Positions 1 to 11,790 of a stretch of 64,000 nucleotides of DNA are shown one piece after another. Source of the DNA: Cloeon dipterum (lineage: Eukaryota; Arthropoda; Insecta; Ephemeroptera; Baetidae); NCBI RefSeq assembly GCF_949628265.1, contig NC_088789.1:6812886-6876885 (forward strand), in the 5' to 3' direction. Made by a program: the position numbers and the translations under genes. Numbering within the stretch: the stretch's first letter is position 1; the number at the start of each line of letters is the position of its first letter. The notes under the pieces were generated by a model. The model worked only from the letters and a program-made list of their open reading frames with translations. It was not told the DNA's origin and searched no databases.

Positions 1-3000
1 ACGTCATCGTTTGATGCACATTCTGAGAATACGCTGCTAAGGCTGGGTGCGTGGGACTCGGGCAAAACACGCACAAATTCAACACCAACTCCATGCTGCA
101 AACAGAAATTCAATAATTCAATAAAACGATCAATATGTTCGGTCTCCTACAAAGGATAACATGAGGATTGGAATATAATATATACCTCAAATTATAAAAT
201 GATAAAGAAAAGATTATTTACTTGTCGAACAGATACAATTGAAAAAATTTGAGGTCTTTGTAGATGACCTGATTGGTATCTTTTATTGTTATTGCCTCTA
301 TTCAACAACGCTTTACATCCTCAAAAAGTGCCATCGAGGTTATCACGTGAGGCCGTTTGCGCGATTGACTGCCATAAAGTTCAGGACACAGCGACGTTGT
401 GAGAGATAATTTTCGCTTGGCTAGCCGCGACCAACGACGTGGGAAACGTACAAATTAGTGTTAAAGCGCTGCAAGCAGCTCGAAAGTAAGTGCTGTTCAG
501 GAAAACCGAGTTCATTCACGACCGGGAAGTGAACTCGCAGGAGAAAGGAGTGAACCATATTAGAAAACGTGCAGTCACGCGTAATTGACTGACTGCTTCA
601 CTAAAGGAAATTCAAAATAATTGTGCTCATCAAATTATATAAAATGCATAAGTTCACGTCTATAATTATTACGAGTCTATTACAAACGAGAAAAGAGCTT
701 CATGACTGCTGAAATCAAAAAGCAGTATTATAAAATCTCGATAGGAGGAATGCAGTTTGATTAGCTCAATCCAGCATTTTAATGATTATTCTTATTTTTT
801 TGGTTAGTGGTAGGTAGTTGGTTAGTGGTTAGTGGACCCGAAGTAGCATTAAGGGTGTGCCTGGTACGCACGAGCCTAATAATTAGGTCAACTATATTAA
901 GTTCCCTTAATTCAAAATCTGCGAATCAAATGGTGGACGCGATCAAAATTTAAGTTAAAAAGTGGATTAAATCCGAACTGCATTAGTTTTAAATTTGGTC
1001 CAAGAGCACTTATTCATAAATTGCTCCTATTTTCATTATTTCTTTCTCTATACTGGATAAAAAAGATTAATCAAATGTAAAAAAAACGGAAGGCTGCGGG
1101 AAAATCAAGATAAAATCATATCAGTGAGCCCCTTTATGCGTTTTCACTTTCTTTGTTTAATGTTTGTACAAGTTATGGATTTTCTAGTGCTAAGCCCCAT
1201 GTCACGGCAACACGCGACGCCAAACCCCTTTGATTAGACAGGTGCACTATTTATGTGCGGAAAAATAGACAAATTTTGCGCCCGCAATTGCACGAGGGTG
1301 TGGCCTGCGTCAGATTGTCGCGCAGACAGGGAAGATAGGGCGCTTTCCTAACTTTCAGCCCGCCGTGCGGGGTTCAATCGATATAGAACTCGGTCGTGCC
1401 CGCGGAATTATGCGAGGGAAGAGCCCTAAGTGCACAAGAAATTTGCACGTCGACGCGGTTCAAATTGCTTCCAAGGCCGGGTTTACAGGATGCGAAAAAG
1501 CGGCGACAAAGAGCAATTATTAGCGCGCCAAGGCTTATGTTAGAGGTGTGATAAAATGCTTCACCAAAGAGCCAAAGGTGTCTCTTGCTGCAAACATTTT
1601 TATTGCAGGCCTGGTTGTGTATGCACTTGCATATATATGGTCCTGTTTGTCTAGAACAACATTTTTAAGATGTAATCTTGCATTACCAGTTCGTTTTTTT
1701 AATAAGCGTTACAAAATACTTAATTGCAAGTCAAACTACCGCATTAGATTTCTGAAAATTAAAATAGCTGGAATTGATTTAATAGCTAATTTTTTTCTTT
1801 GGATGTACAACAAACGTGTAAAACAATTATTCTTTACTCCAAACAAATTATTAATGATAGTAAAAAATTATAGGAATTGATGTTTGGTGTTCATAATTAT
1901 CATCCATAGTCGCACTGCCAGTTTCACCTAATGTAGTTTTTAACCACTGAAATCTAGAAAATACTATTATGAATAACTTATCCGTACATAATTACAAGTT
2001 GAACTTGAGCCTCAAAAGCCGGTAACCCAATTGATGCGTTTCTAAAAACTGCTAAATTCTTAGCAAAGGAAATATTAATGAAATAATATCATTTGATTTT
2101 CATTTGAACTAAATATATCATATCGCTAAAGAGAAATGTTCAGAACGAGTTAAGACCGATCAACCATGGTAAACAAACAATGGTGGAGTTATATTGAAGT
2201 TGGATCGCCTTTTAAAGATTTGTTGGGGCGATTGATAGTGATCGCATTACAGCACCCACTGATGCATGATCTCATTCACATAAGGAACTGCGGTGCAAAT
2301 CGTGACGTCATATGCAACAGAAGAAAAATTGCACCGTGCAAACCCCGACAGACGTCAAGACTGGATGATCTCATCTGAAAACGGGCGGACAGTGGGCGCG
2401 TCTAGCAGTCTGTCCGTCTGCGCGGCGACATAGAACATTAGGGCATATTCACAAAGTCCTGTATGTACTGCGACAATAAGCTTGTACGCATTTTGGCGTG
2501 TACAGTAAAAATATGTATATAACTGTAGGATGGTAGCGCACGCAAAGCATTAACTTTTTACGTTGTAAAAAGGCGAAGCATGACGTGCGGAAGAAGCCTT
2601 TCCTAAAGAGCGCGAGTAATCAGCTTCGGCTCCAAATCTAGTGTCGCAATGCAGAGTTATACACTGTTCGTCTGCCCAGAAAGCGATCTGCGTGTGAAGA
2701 GCACAATTTCTCTACGCCAACAAGGGCAGCGCAGCTGTATAGTTTTCAGCGGTCGCGAACATCAAGAATTATTAATGGCCGCAAATATTTGGCGCACATG
2801 GGCAAAATAAAGCTGCAGTAAACGCAGAGTGGCGCATTACATACGCTCTCAAATGGAGTTTACAGGCTCGATAAAAGCTCTCTTGATTTGATCCACCAGC
2901 GCCGTGATCTCTGGGCAGACCAATAAAAGTTGCACAAGCGTTTCATACAAAACCGTTGGGCCGATCAGTTGCGCAACCTAGCAGGTGAGAACCAGCCAGA

Positions 3001-5751
3001 TTCTCGAATGTGCCAAAGCAAAAAAAAAGTCGAAGAATACCATTTTAACATGCATGACAAAGATTTTTGGCATCCTGCTTCTGAACTGTTAGAAATAATA
3101 AAAAAGAAGAACAAATAATATAAATAAGTGAATTATAGAATATAATTTAGCTAAAATTAGCATTTGGGAAGAAATATGACACGATTTGAAGATTATTTTA
3201 AAACTTCGAGCACAATTTTCTTTCAAGTTAAATGATATTTATTTTTCAGGGACAATTTGATATATTAAAAATTTAGCTCAGTGATTTGTCTAGTTGGCGA
3301 TGTTATTGCCTTCTTGATGTTTGCTGTGTTAATATGAAGCTCGCTCTAGGACGTTGCATTAATGCGGCCAGTCGGCGCCTCTCGCGCCCGTCTACCAATA
3401 TGGTTTGCGACACTTTTGCCAAATTGATAGTAAACTTTATGTTACGGTTATTGCCGGCGCTTGACATGGGTGTTCTTTTGTGTCTGCGGCTATGACTTTT
3501 TGCTATAGTTCTACGCAGTTGACATTGCTAAAAAGATAATAAAATTGTACATGAATTTATACCATGATATAGCATAAATAAACAATTTATTTAATACTTT
3601 GCAAGCAGAGCAATTTTTCTATATTTATTATATTTAGGAGCTAAATTTAGATTTGTTAATTGTAAGTTGAAAATATCGCTAAATAAGGCACTGCATTTGA
3701 TCGTGCCACAATGTTGCTGCTTTCGTGTGCGGTCTTGAAAGTCGACGACCTCGACACACTTTGAGGAATGAACTTTTTTGATCAGTCACCCTCGCATCAG
3801 CTGAGGCATTAATGCGATGAAAGTGCATAAAGGAAAGAAAACCTTTCAACTCCAACGAATCATCTTAATTTTTGCCTCTCATCTCGCGCAAAAGCATCTT
3901 CGCTGAACAGATGGCCAGATGGTGGGCTTAAGACAGGTTTGACCGAATTTACATTACCATAACCAAACTTAAAAGGGTCCAGATAAAAATCTCACTGGTA
4001 GAATTGTAAAACACGTCGTTAGTCACGAAATCATTTCCGGTTCAAAGAGACTGCATAATGGATGCACCTCAAGACGTTGCAGGGAATGTCAATGAACTGA
4101 ACACAAAAAATGGATTCCACTTGTTTGTCAGCTCCGAGTGGAAAACCCAGTAACTTAAGTAAGTCTGTCTCAACCGCTGGATGAAAGAAAGAACTACCTT
4201 GCATTTAGTAAACACGTTGAGGGTGCATTGGCGTTGCGGTGAGGGAAATTTGATATCAGAATAACAACGTAAGTGGCGTGAAACACGACAGTTCTTCTTC
4301 CCTTTCGATGCAATTATTTGCAACAGAATAGTAACTGGGTGACATTTAACTTGATAGAGTTAGCACTGTCAGTGTAAATTTCATAAATTCAAAAAACGGC
4401 TTTGATATTCTGCCAGATTTGTCAGAAGGCTGTTAATTTTACACTTAATTTAAACGCGTGGATCGTGGCGATCTAATAGCCACGAGGGCGCCACGAAATT
4501 GTTTTCAAATGGAATGACATTGAAAAATATCCTCATTTCGTGAGAAAAATAAATATGTACAATTGTTTTTATTTTGATTAGTTGCCCACCTTCAACTAAC
4601 TAATTGAAAAAGCATATTATGATTTGTGAAACGTTCAAAAAACAAGAAAATATTGAGCAAAACGCATTAAAATTACAAAAACTGTTCCAAGAAATACTTT
4701 ATGCAGTTAAGATTATTGAATTAAAATTTCAGCAAAAGCTGCCAAAAAATATGTAGTTACTAACAGAGTCCTTAATCAGCAATGCAGTGAAGAAAAAAAA
4801 ATCCAAATTGCTGATGATATGTGTATCATTTAGCGAATCGCATTATTACACCTTTATACAGTGCAGCGTGAAAATTTAAATTGCCCAGTCCCATATTTCT
4901 GAATTGGAATTTGGTTTCGTATCAACTACCTAAGTCATCACTAAAAAATTCTCCCTCGTAATTTAAGAAAAGTTAAAAAAATGCATTACGCTACTTTTTA
5001 GAAATGAACAAATGAAAATATAATTATTTGTTTAAAATTAAAATAATTCTAACCTAACAGAAAGATTATAAATAATGCTACCATCAGAATATTTATTCAG
5101 TCATATGAAATTCGTGAAGTCTTCATCATCAGGAACGCAAAGTGGAGAAATAATTCAACCACAACGTGAGACGAAAAGCAGACTTACCTCTGTGACAGAC
5201 TTCTTGGTGAACTCATTGAGCGCAAGGATCCAAGTGTTGATGACGTCCTGGACGGCGGTGAGGTCGCAGTAGAGCCACTGGAAGACGCGGTTGACCCAGC
5301 GGACACTATCCGTGTCCGGTCCAGTGGCCGTGGGTGAGTTAAGCAGCGGCGCGCCGTGGCGGGCCAGCTGCTTTGGCTGCGCGCCTAAACCGGGGCTGGC
5401 CGCCTTGGCAGACCTGCCGGAGGCCGGGGGCGGCGCCGGGCCGGGGCTGACCTTCTTAGGGGCGGTGCGGCGACGCACCGGCGGGGTCGGTGGCACCGGC
5501 TTGACAACGATGGCGCCGTCCTCGACACTGACACTGGGGATGGTGACCGCTGAGATGTCCTCGATGACCGGCTTGGCGTCCTCGGGCAGGCCGCCGAGGA
5601 GCCTCTGGTAGAGGTATTTGCCAATGGCCAGCACGAATAGGCCGAAGACCATCCAGCCAAATATCAACATTGCCACCGTGTCCATCGTGGTTTCGCCTCC
5701 ACCCTCGAAAGTACAGATCAGATCGTCAACTCGCTCCGCCAAGTCGGCCAT
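1..5751 (-). CDS. C2CD2/TMEM24-like SMP-domain membrane protein, 5' part (gene continues past left edge)
   Basis: Two exons are visible. Exon 1 is 5751-5188 (188 codons, phase 0, donor GAG|GTAAGT) and exon 2 is 146-1 (acceptor TTTGTAG|GAG), open to the window edge. The protein starts MADLAERVDD, has one hydrophobic segment at about residues 26-46, then a Pro/Ala/Lys-rich linker, then WVNRVFQWLYCDL and NTWILALNEFTKKS. Exon 2 continues in frame with HGVGVEFVRVLPESHAPSLS. An N-terminal membrane anchor followed by a W..ALNE...G..I.F segment matches, from memory, the start of the SMP lipid-binding domain of C2CD2 and C2CD2L/TMEM24. Those proteins sit in the ER and move phosphoinositides at ER-plasma membrane contacts; I infer a similar role. 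The rest of the SMP domain and any C2 domain would lie to the left. The next Met is residue 23, just before the hydrophobic segment. Exon structure is confident; the family name is moderate. Confidence 0.62.
147..5187 (-). other. First coding intron of the C2CD2-like gene; no other gene seen
   Basis: About 5 kb of AT-rich sequence between two phase-0 exons. Open frames inside it (for example 1548-1880 plus, 4069-4323 minus) have no recognisable domains, codon bias or splice context. A short imperfect tandem of GGTTAGTGG lies at about 799-835. Nothing else supportable. Confidence 0.7.
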
Positions 5752-6110
5752 GTTGCTCCATCCCTGCTACAGCCGTGCCTGCTCCAAATTTGAGTCAGAA
5801 TAAGTTCAAGCGTTAGGGGCTAAAAATAATTCGCGGGCGCACATTTTCTCTCTCGCTCTCTGCTCTTCCTTGCTACATGCACGAGCTCTGCTGTCAGTGA
5901 GCGAGCGCCGGCCGCCGAGCTGCAGTAACGCAGCCGCCTGGGTCAGAAATAGAATAGAACGAAACGAACGGGCGGTCGACGCCGCAAAACACTCCCTCCC
6001 GAACTCCCCTCTTGGTCGGCGAAGAGACGGCGGCGGGCTCCGACGTAACGGTGCCCGTGGTGTTGATACTCCAACAGCGGCGGCGCTCGCTTCCTGCTGT
6101 GAGGCGCCTC

Positions 6111-6130
6111 GCTACTCACCGCTACTCACC
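6111..6130 (-). repeat. Exact 10-bp tandem duplication forming two adjacent splice-donor consensus sites
   Basis: The plus strand reads gctactcacc twice. On the minus strand this gives two copies of GGTGAGTAGC, each containing GTGAGT, about 360 bp upstream of the C2CD2-like start codon and in a GC-rich stretch. It could be the tandem alternative donor of a non-coding 5' exon, joining an acceptor such as GGCTGTAG near 5772. There is no transcript evidence. Confidence 0.35.
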
Positions 6131-6200
6131 AGGTTGTGAAAACCGTCGCCAGGAGACGAAGAGGTGGAGAGTACAGAACGGACTTCAAAATTCAACATAG

Positions 6201-6894
6201 GAACTTAAGCTCGTGTTACAAGATGAACTTAAACTTGAAGTTGGGTTGGAGAAAAATTGTATTTAATTATGATCGAAAGATTCATTTCCATGAGCTAGTT
6301 TTTCAATGAAATATTCGAATGCATATATCTTACGTTTTTAGATTTTTCCAAAATCTAAGTTCAGTATATCTCCTTATCTGTTTTACATTTGTGCAAGAGA
6401 AGAAATGAGTTTCACATGTTGGAAAAGTAAACAAACATAAACAAAACAACAGAACTAGGAACCTAGAGTATGTAAACCTGAACCTGACCTGAACCGAAGG
6501 GGGAATCATTAAAAGGTGTGCGAAAAAGAAATTATACATGTAATAAATTTTATTTTATTTATTATAATGTAAATGTACACATTATTTGCGGTTTAACGAC
6601 GGCTGTTTGAGTTAATTTTGTCCATTTAGATATACATATTAGTACTAACAAAGCAACCCTTTAATAATATTATGTGTGTTCCTTATTTGAACTCAATTTG
6701 TAGGTAATTAGGGATATTTATTTAAAATTATCAAGCTTTTGGGTAAATAGGTAATTTTTTTAAATAATTTCCAATTAAATTTCAAAGAGCTAATTAAACC
6801 CTTAATTAATCAATACAATGACAATAATGAAATGTGCACCGTGGTCACAAATCAGCGTTACGTTCAAACTTAAATTTTACGTCTTTAGAAAAAA
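6201..6894. other. Intergenic region between divergent genes
   Basis: Head-to-head spacer between the C2CD2-like gene (minus) and NIF3L1 (plus). It is AT-rich with no supportable coding exon. Promoters of both genes are expected here or in the GC-rich 5750-6190 stretch, but I see no clear TATA box. Confidence 0.6.
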
Positions 6895-7905
6895 ATGCTA
6901 CGAAATGGATTACTGCTCCGAGAGGTGGTACAGCGACTTGAAGGGTTTGCTCCCCTTTGGCTAGCAGAGTCGTGGGACAACGTGGGTCTCTTGCTGGAAA
7001 CCACCAGGAGCTTGGCAGAACGAGTGAAAGAAGTTCTTCTCACCAATGACCTAACAGAAGAGGTTGCCAGCGAGGCTGTTTCAAGGGGAGTTCAGTTGAT
7101 CATTTCGTACCACCCTCCTCTCTTCCGACCATTCAAAACCATCACCCAAGATCAGTGGAAGGTAAAATGCAGGAATTTTTGTAACATTGAAATGGTTAAA
7201 ATATGATTTTAAAACAGTCTAGAATCATCACTCTGTGTATGGAGAACAACATTTCTATCTACTCACCGCACACTTGTTTTGACTCGTTGGACGGTGGTGT
7301 AAATGACTGGCTATCTAGCTTTTTTGGTGTGTTAAAGCCAGATTTCTTGCGATGTTATTGTGATTATATCTTCTCATTTACAGACTTTGAAAGCAAACGA
7401 CCCATAATTCCCGCAAAAGCCCCGGCTGGTGTTGAAACCTCTTTAAATCTAGCCGCATGTGGTGCTGGTAGAGTTTTGCAACTGAAGTCTAAAATCACCA
7501 TTGAGGACGCTATCCAGATTGTAAAAAGCAAGCTTCAGCTTCAGCATGTCCACCTTGCTCTCGCAAAAGGAGCTAAAAAAAGTAAACAGCCTGTTTTGAA
7601 CTTAATCCATAGTAACTCTAATATTTATTTTGAAAGGTTCATGTGTGTCGACTGTGGCGTTGTGTGCTGGTTCGGGATCGAGTGTTCTTTCCGGCGTACT
7701 GGCAGATCTCCTACTGACTGGAGAAATGTCTCACCATGAGGTTCTGGACGCAGTTCACAATGGAAAATCAGTTATCTTGACGTGGCACAGCAACTCCGAA
7801 AGAGGCTATTTGCGTAGCTTGCAAGATGATTTGTCAAAGTTGTTTAACACAGAGGTAGGATTTTCTATATCTTCTACTGACCTTGATCCCCTTGTAACAG
7901 TTTAA
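6895..7905 (+). CDS. NIF3L1: NIF3-like protein 1 (NIF3L1), four exons, complete
   Basis: Exons are 6895-7161, 7218-7326, 7384-7581 and 7637-7905, giving 280 aa; introns are 56, 57 and 55 bp with GT/AG ends and consistent phases. NIF3 landmarks appear in order: AESWDNVGLLLE near residue 25, ISYHPPLF near 72, IYSPHTCFD with DGGVNDWL near 105-120, then CAGSGSSVL, TGEMSHHEVLDAV and HSNSERGYL in the C-terminal half, ending DLDPLVTV. In NIF3/DUF34 proteins the conserved His, Asp and Glu residues bind a dinuclear metal site; His in YHPP, Asp in HTCFD, and His and Glu in HSNSERG are present here. The biochemical role of animal NIF3L1 is not settled. Start chosen at the first ATG of the frame; length is slightly below vertebrate NIF3L1. 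The gene converges on the PH-domain gene. Confidence 0.93.
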
Positions 7906-8544
7906 TGAAGATGAATCGTACCAAAAGTGTCTTTTGTTTTTTAACGAACATCGACTTTTATTACTGGTATGAGGGGAATTGAAAAGTTCCACAAGTTCAT
8001 CCTGCTTCTTGTTTTGCAATAACATTATGAAATGACGGGGAGTCACCATCCACAAAGCGCACATGAAAAACATCAACATAATTTCCTCACAATTACAAAC
8101 CAAGTGATTGCTGTAGTTATCAAATTTAAAATTGATTTAAAGAATGTGAGAATGGAAACATCCTGTCTGAAAAGCGCTTTAAAATACAATAAATACATGA
8201 AAACCCAAATCATCTAGATTGCATTTTTAATTTTGCCACTAAGCATAAGCCCAAGCTCAATAAAAAGTCGCTAAAGCCAGTGGTTTTGCTGATTGCACAA
8301 TTTTCCTACCCTTTTTTACATTAATTGAGAAATATATGGAAAGGATATTTGACTATTATTGTCAATGCCCATTTTTATTTAAAAACAGTACGACCGATTT
8401 TAAGTTTCTATAAATACTTTATCTTCAGAAAATTAAAATAAATCACTCTCTAATCCTAATCCATATTACAAAATCATTTGATCGATTTATATTATTATTG
8501 AACATTTTCTCACTTCCGTGTCTAACAATTCCGATAAGTGTCAT
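7906..8544. other. Convergent 3' region between NIF3L1 and the PH-domain gene
   Basis: AT-rich non-coding stretch holding both 3'UTRs. The minus-strand signal for the PH gene may be the AATAAA complement at 8373-8378. No other gene seen. Confidence 0.6.
8188..8264 (+). terminator. Candidate NIF3L1 poly(A) signals
   Basis: AATAAA occurs at 8188-8193 and 8259-8264, about 285 and 355 bp after the NIF3L1 stop codon and before the 3' end of the opposing PH gene. No cleavage data. Confidence 0.35.
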
Positions 8545-9884
8545 TCAAATTCTTAAAGAACGCTGGCTAACTATTGGCGTGCTGGGTTTCTTTTTGGAAC
8601 AGTTGCTTCCAAACGAGGCTGACCTGGCTGCTCTTCTAAGCTTGCTCGTTTCTATGGCTTCCTGGGGGAAATAAACAGATTATGTTGAGCTGAGTGTGTC
8701 TGCCAAATTATTATACCTCTATTGCTTCGAACCAATCGTACAAAACAGCCTCCTTGACCCCTTGAGGTGCCCTTAGTTGGATCGGTGGTCTTTTTGGCTC
8801 CTCGCTCAAGTTCATGCAAGGGCCCTTTTTGAACTCAGGCCGGGAGATCTCGTCCACGGGCGAAACTAGAACTGGGCCTAAATTTAAGGTGATGGTGCCT
8901 AGGGCGTCGCTGCGTGAATTTGACCACTCCACAGACTTAATTTCAGCTAATCTAATCTGAATATTTTGATATCAATTAATATGATCTTTAGTAAATTTGT
9001 CGGTATAAATACCTTAAAAAGGAAGGCTCCCATTGTGGAGGGTCCTCGAGCGGTCATCTTGAAACAACTTAGAAAATCCCTGGTCAGAAGGAAGTAGCGT
9101 TCCTTCCATGACTTGAAAAATATGCCCTGTACTGGTGTGATTAGTGGACCCTTTATCAAAGTTGTCTCGCTTGCGCTGTTTGCTGAGGCCGCATCTTCTG
9201 GGATGGGAGGCTGAAAATTCACATTTCAAGTAGACTCAATGAAGCAAAAGATTTTCCTCTTCACTAACATAGAGATGCTCCCACTTTAGAAGAACACTTT
9301 CTCGAAGGATATTTAAACGCAGTGGATTCATTTGATCAGACCGACAAATTGTGTGAGAATAGTGAGCCTCTTGCGGAAGTCATGGTTTCCTTTTTTATCC
9401 TGGGCGAATTCTTATCAAAAGGAAGTCGGAATTCATGATAATATATGAGAGCGAGCTAAATTGCGTGATACATATTTTTTTCCGAATAATATTTTGTAGT
9501 TATGGCAAACCTTCAAATTTTTTCCGAAGTTCCAAGAAAAGTATAAAGAAAAAATTAAATAATTTTATATTTTGTGGTATTGTTAAAATGGTTACAATAA
9601 TAAAAGAATTGGTGTAGCTCCCAGACGTATTGGAAAATTTATCACTAATACATCAATAAGATGCTGACGTGAAAATTGTAAAGTATTTAAAAAGCGAATG
9701 GTCAAACCTTGACATCTTCCTCTTCCTCTTCGTCGTCAATGGTGAAATTGAAAAGGTGTGGCTCTTCCAGCTTAAGGGTGGCTCTGTGTACTCTAGCCAG
9801 GGTAGGCGACCTTTGCACTGCTTCTGGTGCTAACTGCGGCGGTAAGGACAACCTATTAAGGCGCAAGTTGTTCTGTTGCTGCAT
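8545..9884 (-). CDS. Small PH-domain protein, four exons
   Basis: Exons are 9884-9708, 9210-9013, 8956-8717 and 8661-8545, all joined in phase 0, giving 243 aa. The N-terminus is polar with an acidic run IDDEEEEED. A PH-like fold spans about residues 75-220: GPLITPVQGIFFKSWKERYF resembles PH strands 1-2, EIKSVEW a central strand, and VLYDWFEAIEEAI the C-terminal helix with its usual Trp. Between strands is a Pro/Lys-rich insert. PH domains generally bind phosphoinositides or proteins, so a membrane-associated adaptor role is inferred; I do not recognise the specific gene. The ATG at 9884 is the first in frame, but the frame stays open about 120 bp upstream to a stop without another Met, so an upstream coding exon is possible. 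Exons 3 and 4 meet at a repeated EAIE. Confidence 0.78.
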
Positions 9885-9929
9885 TTTTGCCTTTTCAAAA
9901 TAAACCAAGCATAGTTCGTCGTTGTTGCT

Positions 9930-11790
9930 GAAATAGAGCCGCAGGAAGTGGTGACGGTCAGCGACATCTGCGTGTTTTAAACCTTTTCTTTTCAGTTTTC
10001 ATCACTTAAACTGTGATTTTCCGTACCCTGGCTTGGGAAAGAGTAGAGTTGTAGCATTGTGACAAAATATGGCAGAGACCTTTGATTGATTAATATCAAT
10101 AAGAATAAGAAATATTTAGATAACTATGCGACCCGCTTAATTTTATTGTTAAATAAGTTGTTATATCATATCATGTGTGTTCGCCACCTTTCTTTGCCTC
10201 AACATAGTAACTTAAGTAACTAGATAGAGAAAAGAGATAAAACGTGTACCAATGAAAATCCAAATTATAATTTTCGTTAATTGCGACTCAAAGAAGTTGA
10301 ATTAATTTATGCTTGTTAAGGAATTTCTGCAATAAATTGTTCAAAGATTAAAATAAAAAATGCTATCAATTCAATTCAGTTTTATTTTTCCAAACAAGTC
10401 CATAATATATTATAATTAAAACGGACTTAATCGTTTTTTGCTTTGAAACTTCCTCCTTTAATCTTTCGTTCCGATAGGTTTCGGCTTTATATTAATATAT
10501 ATATGGAACAACCAACCTCGAGTGTCGACATTTTAATTAATAATAAATAAAAAATTGTTTAGAAACCTTAGATTTCTTTCAATATCAGACGATACAGGGA
10601 AGTCCAAAAACATTTAATAACTAAAGCGCAATCCATATGCTGCAAAGGCCCTATGCGAGGACGACATTAAAAGATGCTTATTCAGAATAAAAAAATAATA
10701 TTCTCAAAAGATAAAAGTATCGAGAGGCAGATCAGAGTCCGCTTAAGATCAAATCGATCTAATAAAGTAGGAAGGAGGAAATTGAAAAGCATCCTCGCGA
10801 CAGCATGTGTGTGGCATTGTGGCGGTGTCAGCAGTGATGTCAAAGGCACGCGTGCATGAAGCTCTATTACGTCTTTTCTTCTGACTGTCGTGTTGCACAA
10901 CGGACCCATACTACACTATTCACCGTCTGACAATTTGACATAGGAATAGGACGAGAAACGTGTCACTCTGTATAGCCGCGGCATAAACGTAGCAGCGAAA
11001 AACCGTACACACTGAAACAACTCAATTGATTTTAAAGGCTACAAAAATAAAGTGTTTAGTGTTTCACTGTTTCCAGTGCAAAAAGAAGCAAAATTTATGC
11101 CTCAAGTCGAGCATTTTTCCTTGGTCGTGTTCGTCCAAGGCTGACCCTGAGAGATTTGAGGTGCAGCTAAATGGCCACGTTAACGACTTTCAGCATTTCA
11201 GAGTGATAATTCACGCAACTTTGAGATTGACAACAAGCGTGAAAATATTTTGAAAACAGTGTATGGACGAATTTTTAAAGAAGATTAGATAGCATAAAAC
11301 CATTACAAGTTGTTGAATTTCAATGATGGAAGTGAGCAAATAGATAAAATCTAAAAAAATTATCCCTATGACAATTATTGTCAAAAAAAAAAAAATAATT
11401 AATTAATTAATAAAAATAATGATGATCGTTGTACGCAATACTGATAAAATATTTTAAATTAAATCAGAATTTCAATTTTTGATACAAAATTGAGAAAATA
11501 AAATATTTTATAACTTTTTCGTGCCTTAGATTTCTATTTTACCCCAAAATTCAACAACGCGCGTAGTCATAAAGCCAACAAGATGCATCACACAAAGTGT
11601 ACAAATTAACGAAAAATTTGTGCAAGCACTCTCTCTTTTAAAGGTGACCCCATTCGGCAGCGGCGGTGTTATTATTCAAGCAACTTTCCCTGGCGGTCGG
11701 TCTGTGAGCCAACCTTACCTGCGCCCGTCTCTCTCGCGCGCTCAAGTCCGTCCGAGCCGCGGCGCAGTCAGTGCGCCTCGACTCGCTAGC
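9930..11790. other. Intergenic region between divergent genes
   Basis: AT-rich spacer between the PH gene (minus) and the secreted-protein gene (plus). Open frames at 10674-10909 overlap on both strands and look like chance. GC content rises from about 11690 to the ATG at 11791, the likely promoter and 5'UTR of the secreted-protein gene. The motif TCAGTG at 11768 resembles an arthropod initiator but lies very close to the ATG. Confidence 0.55.
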
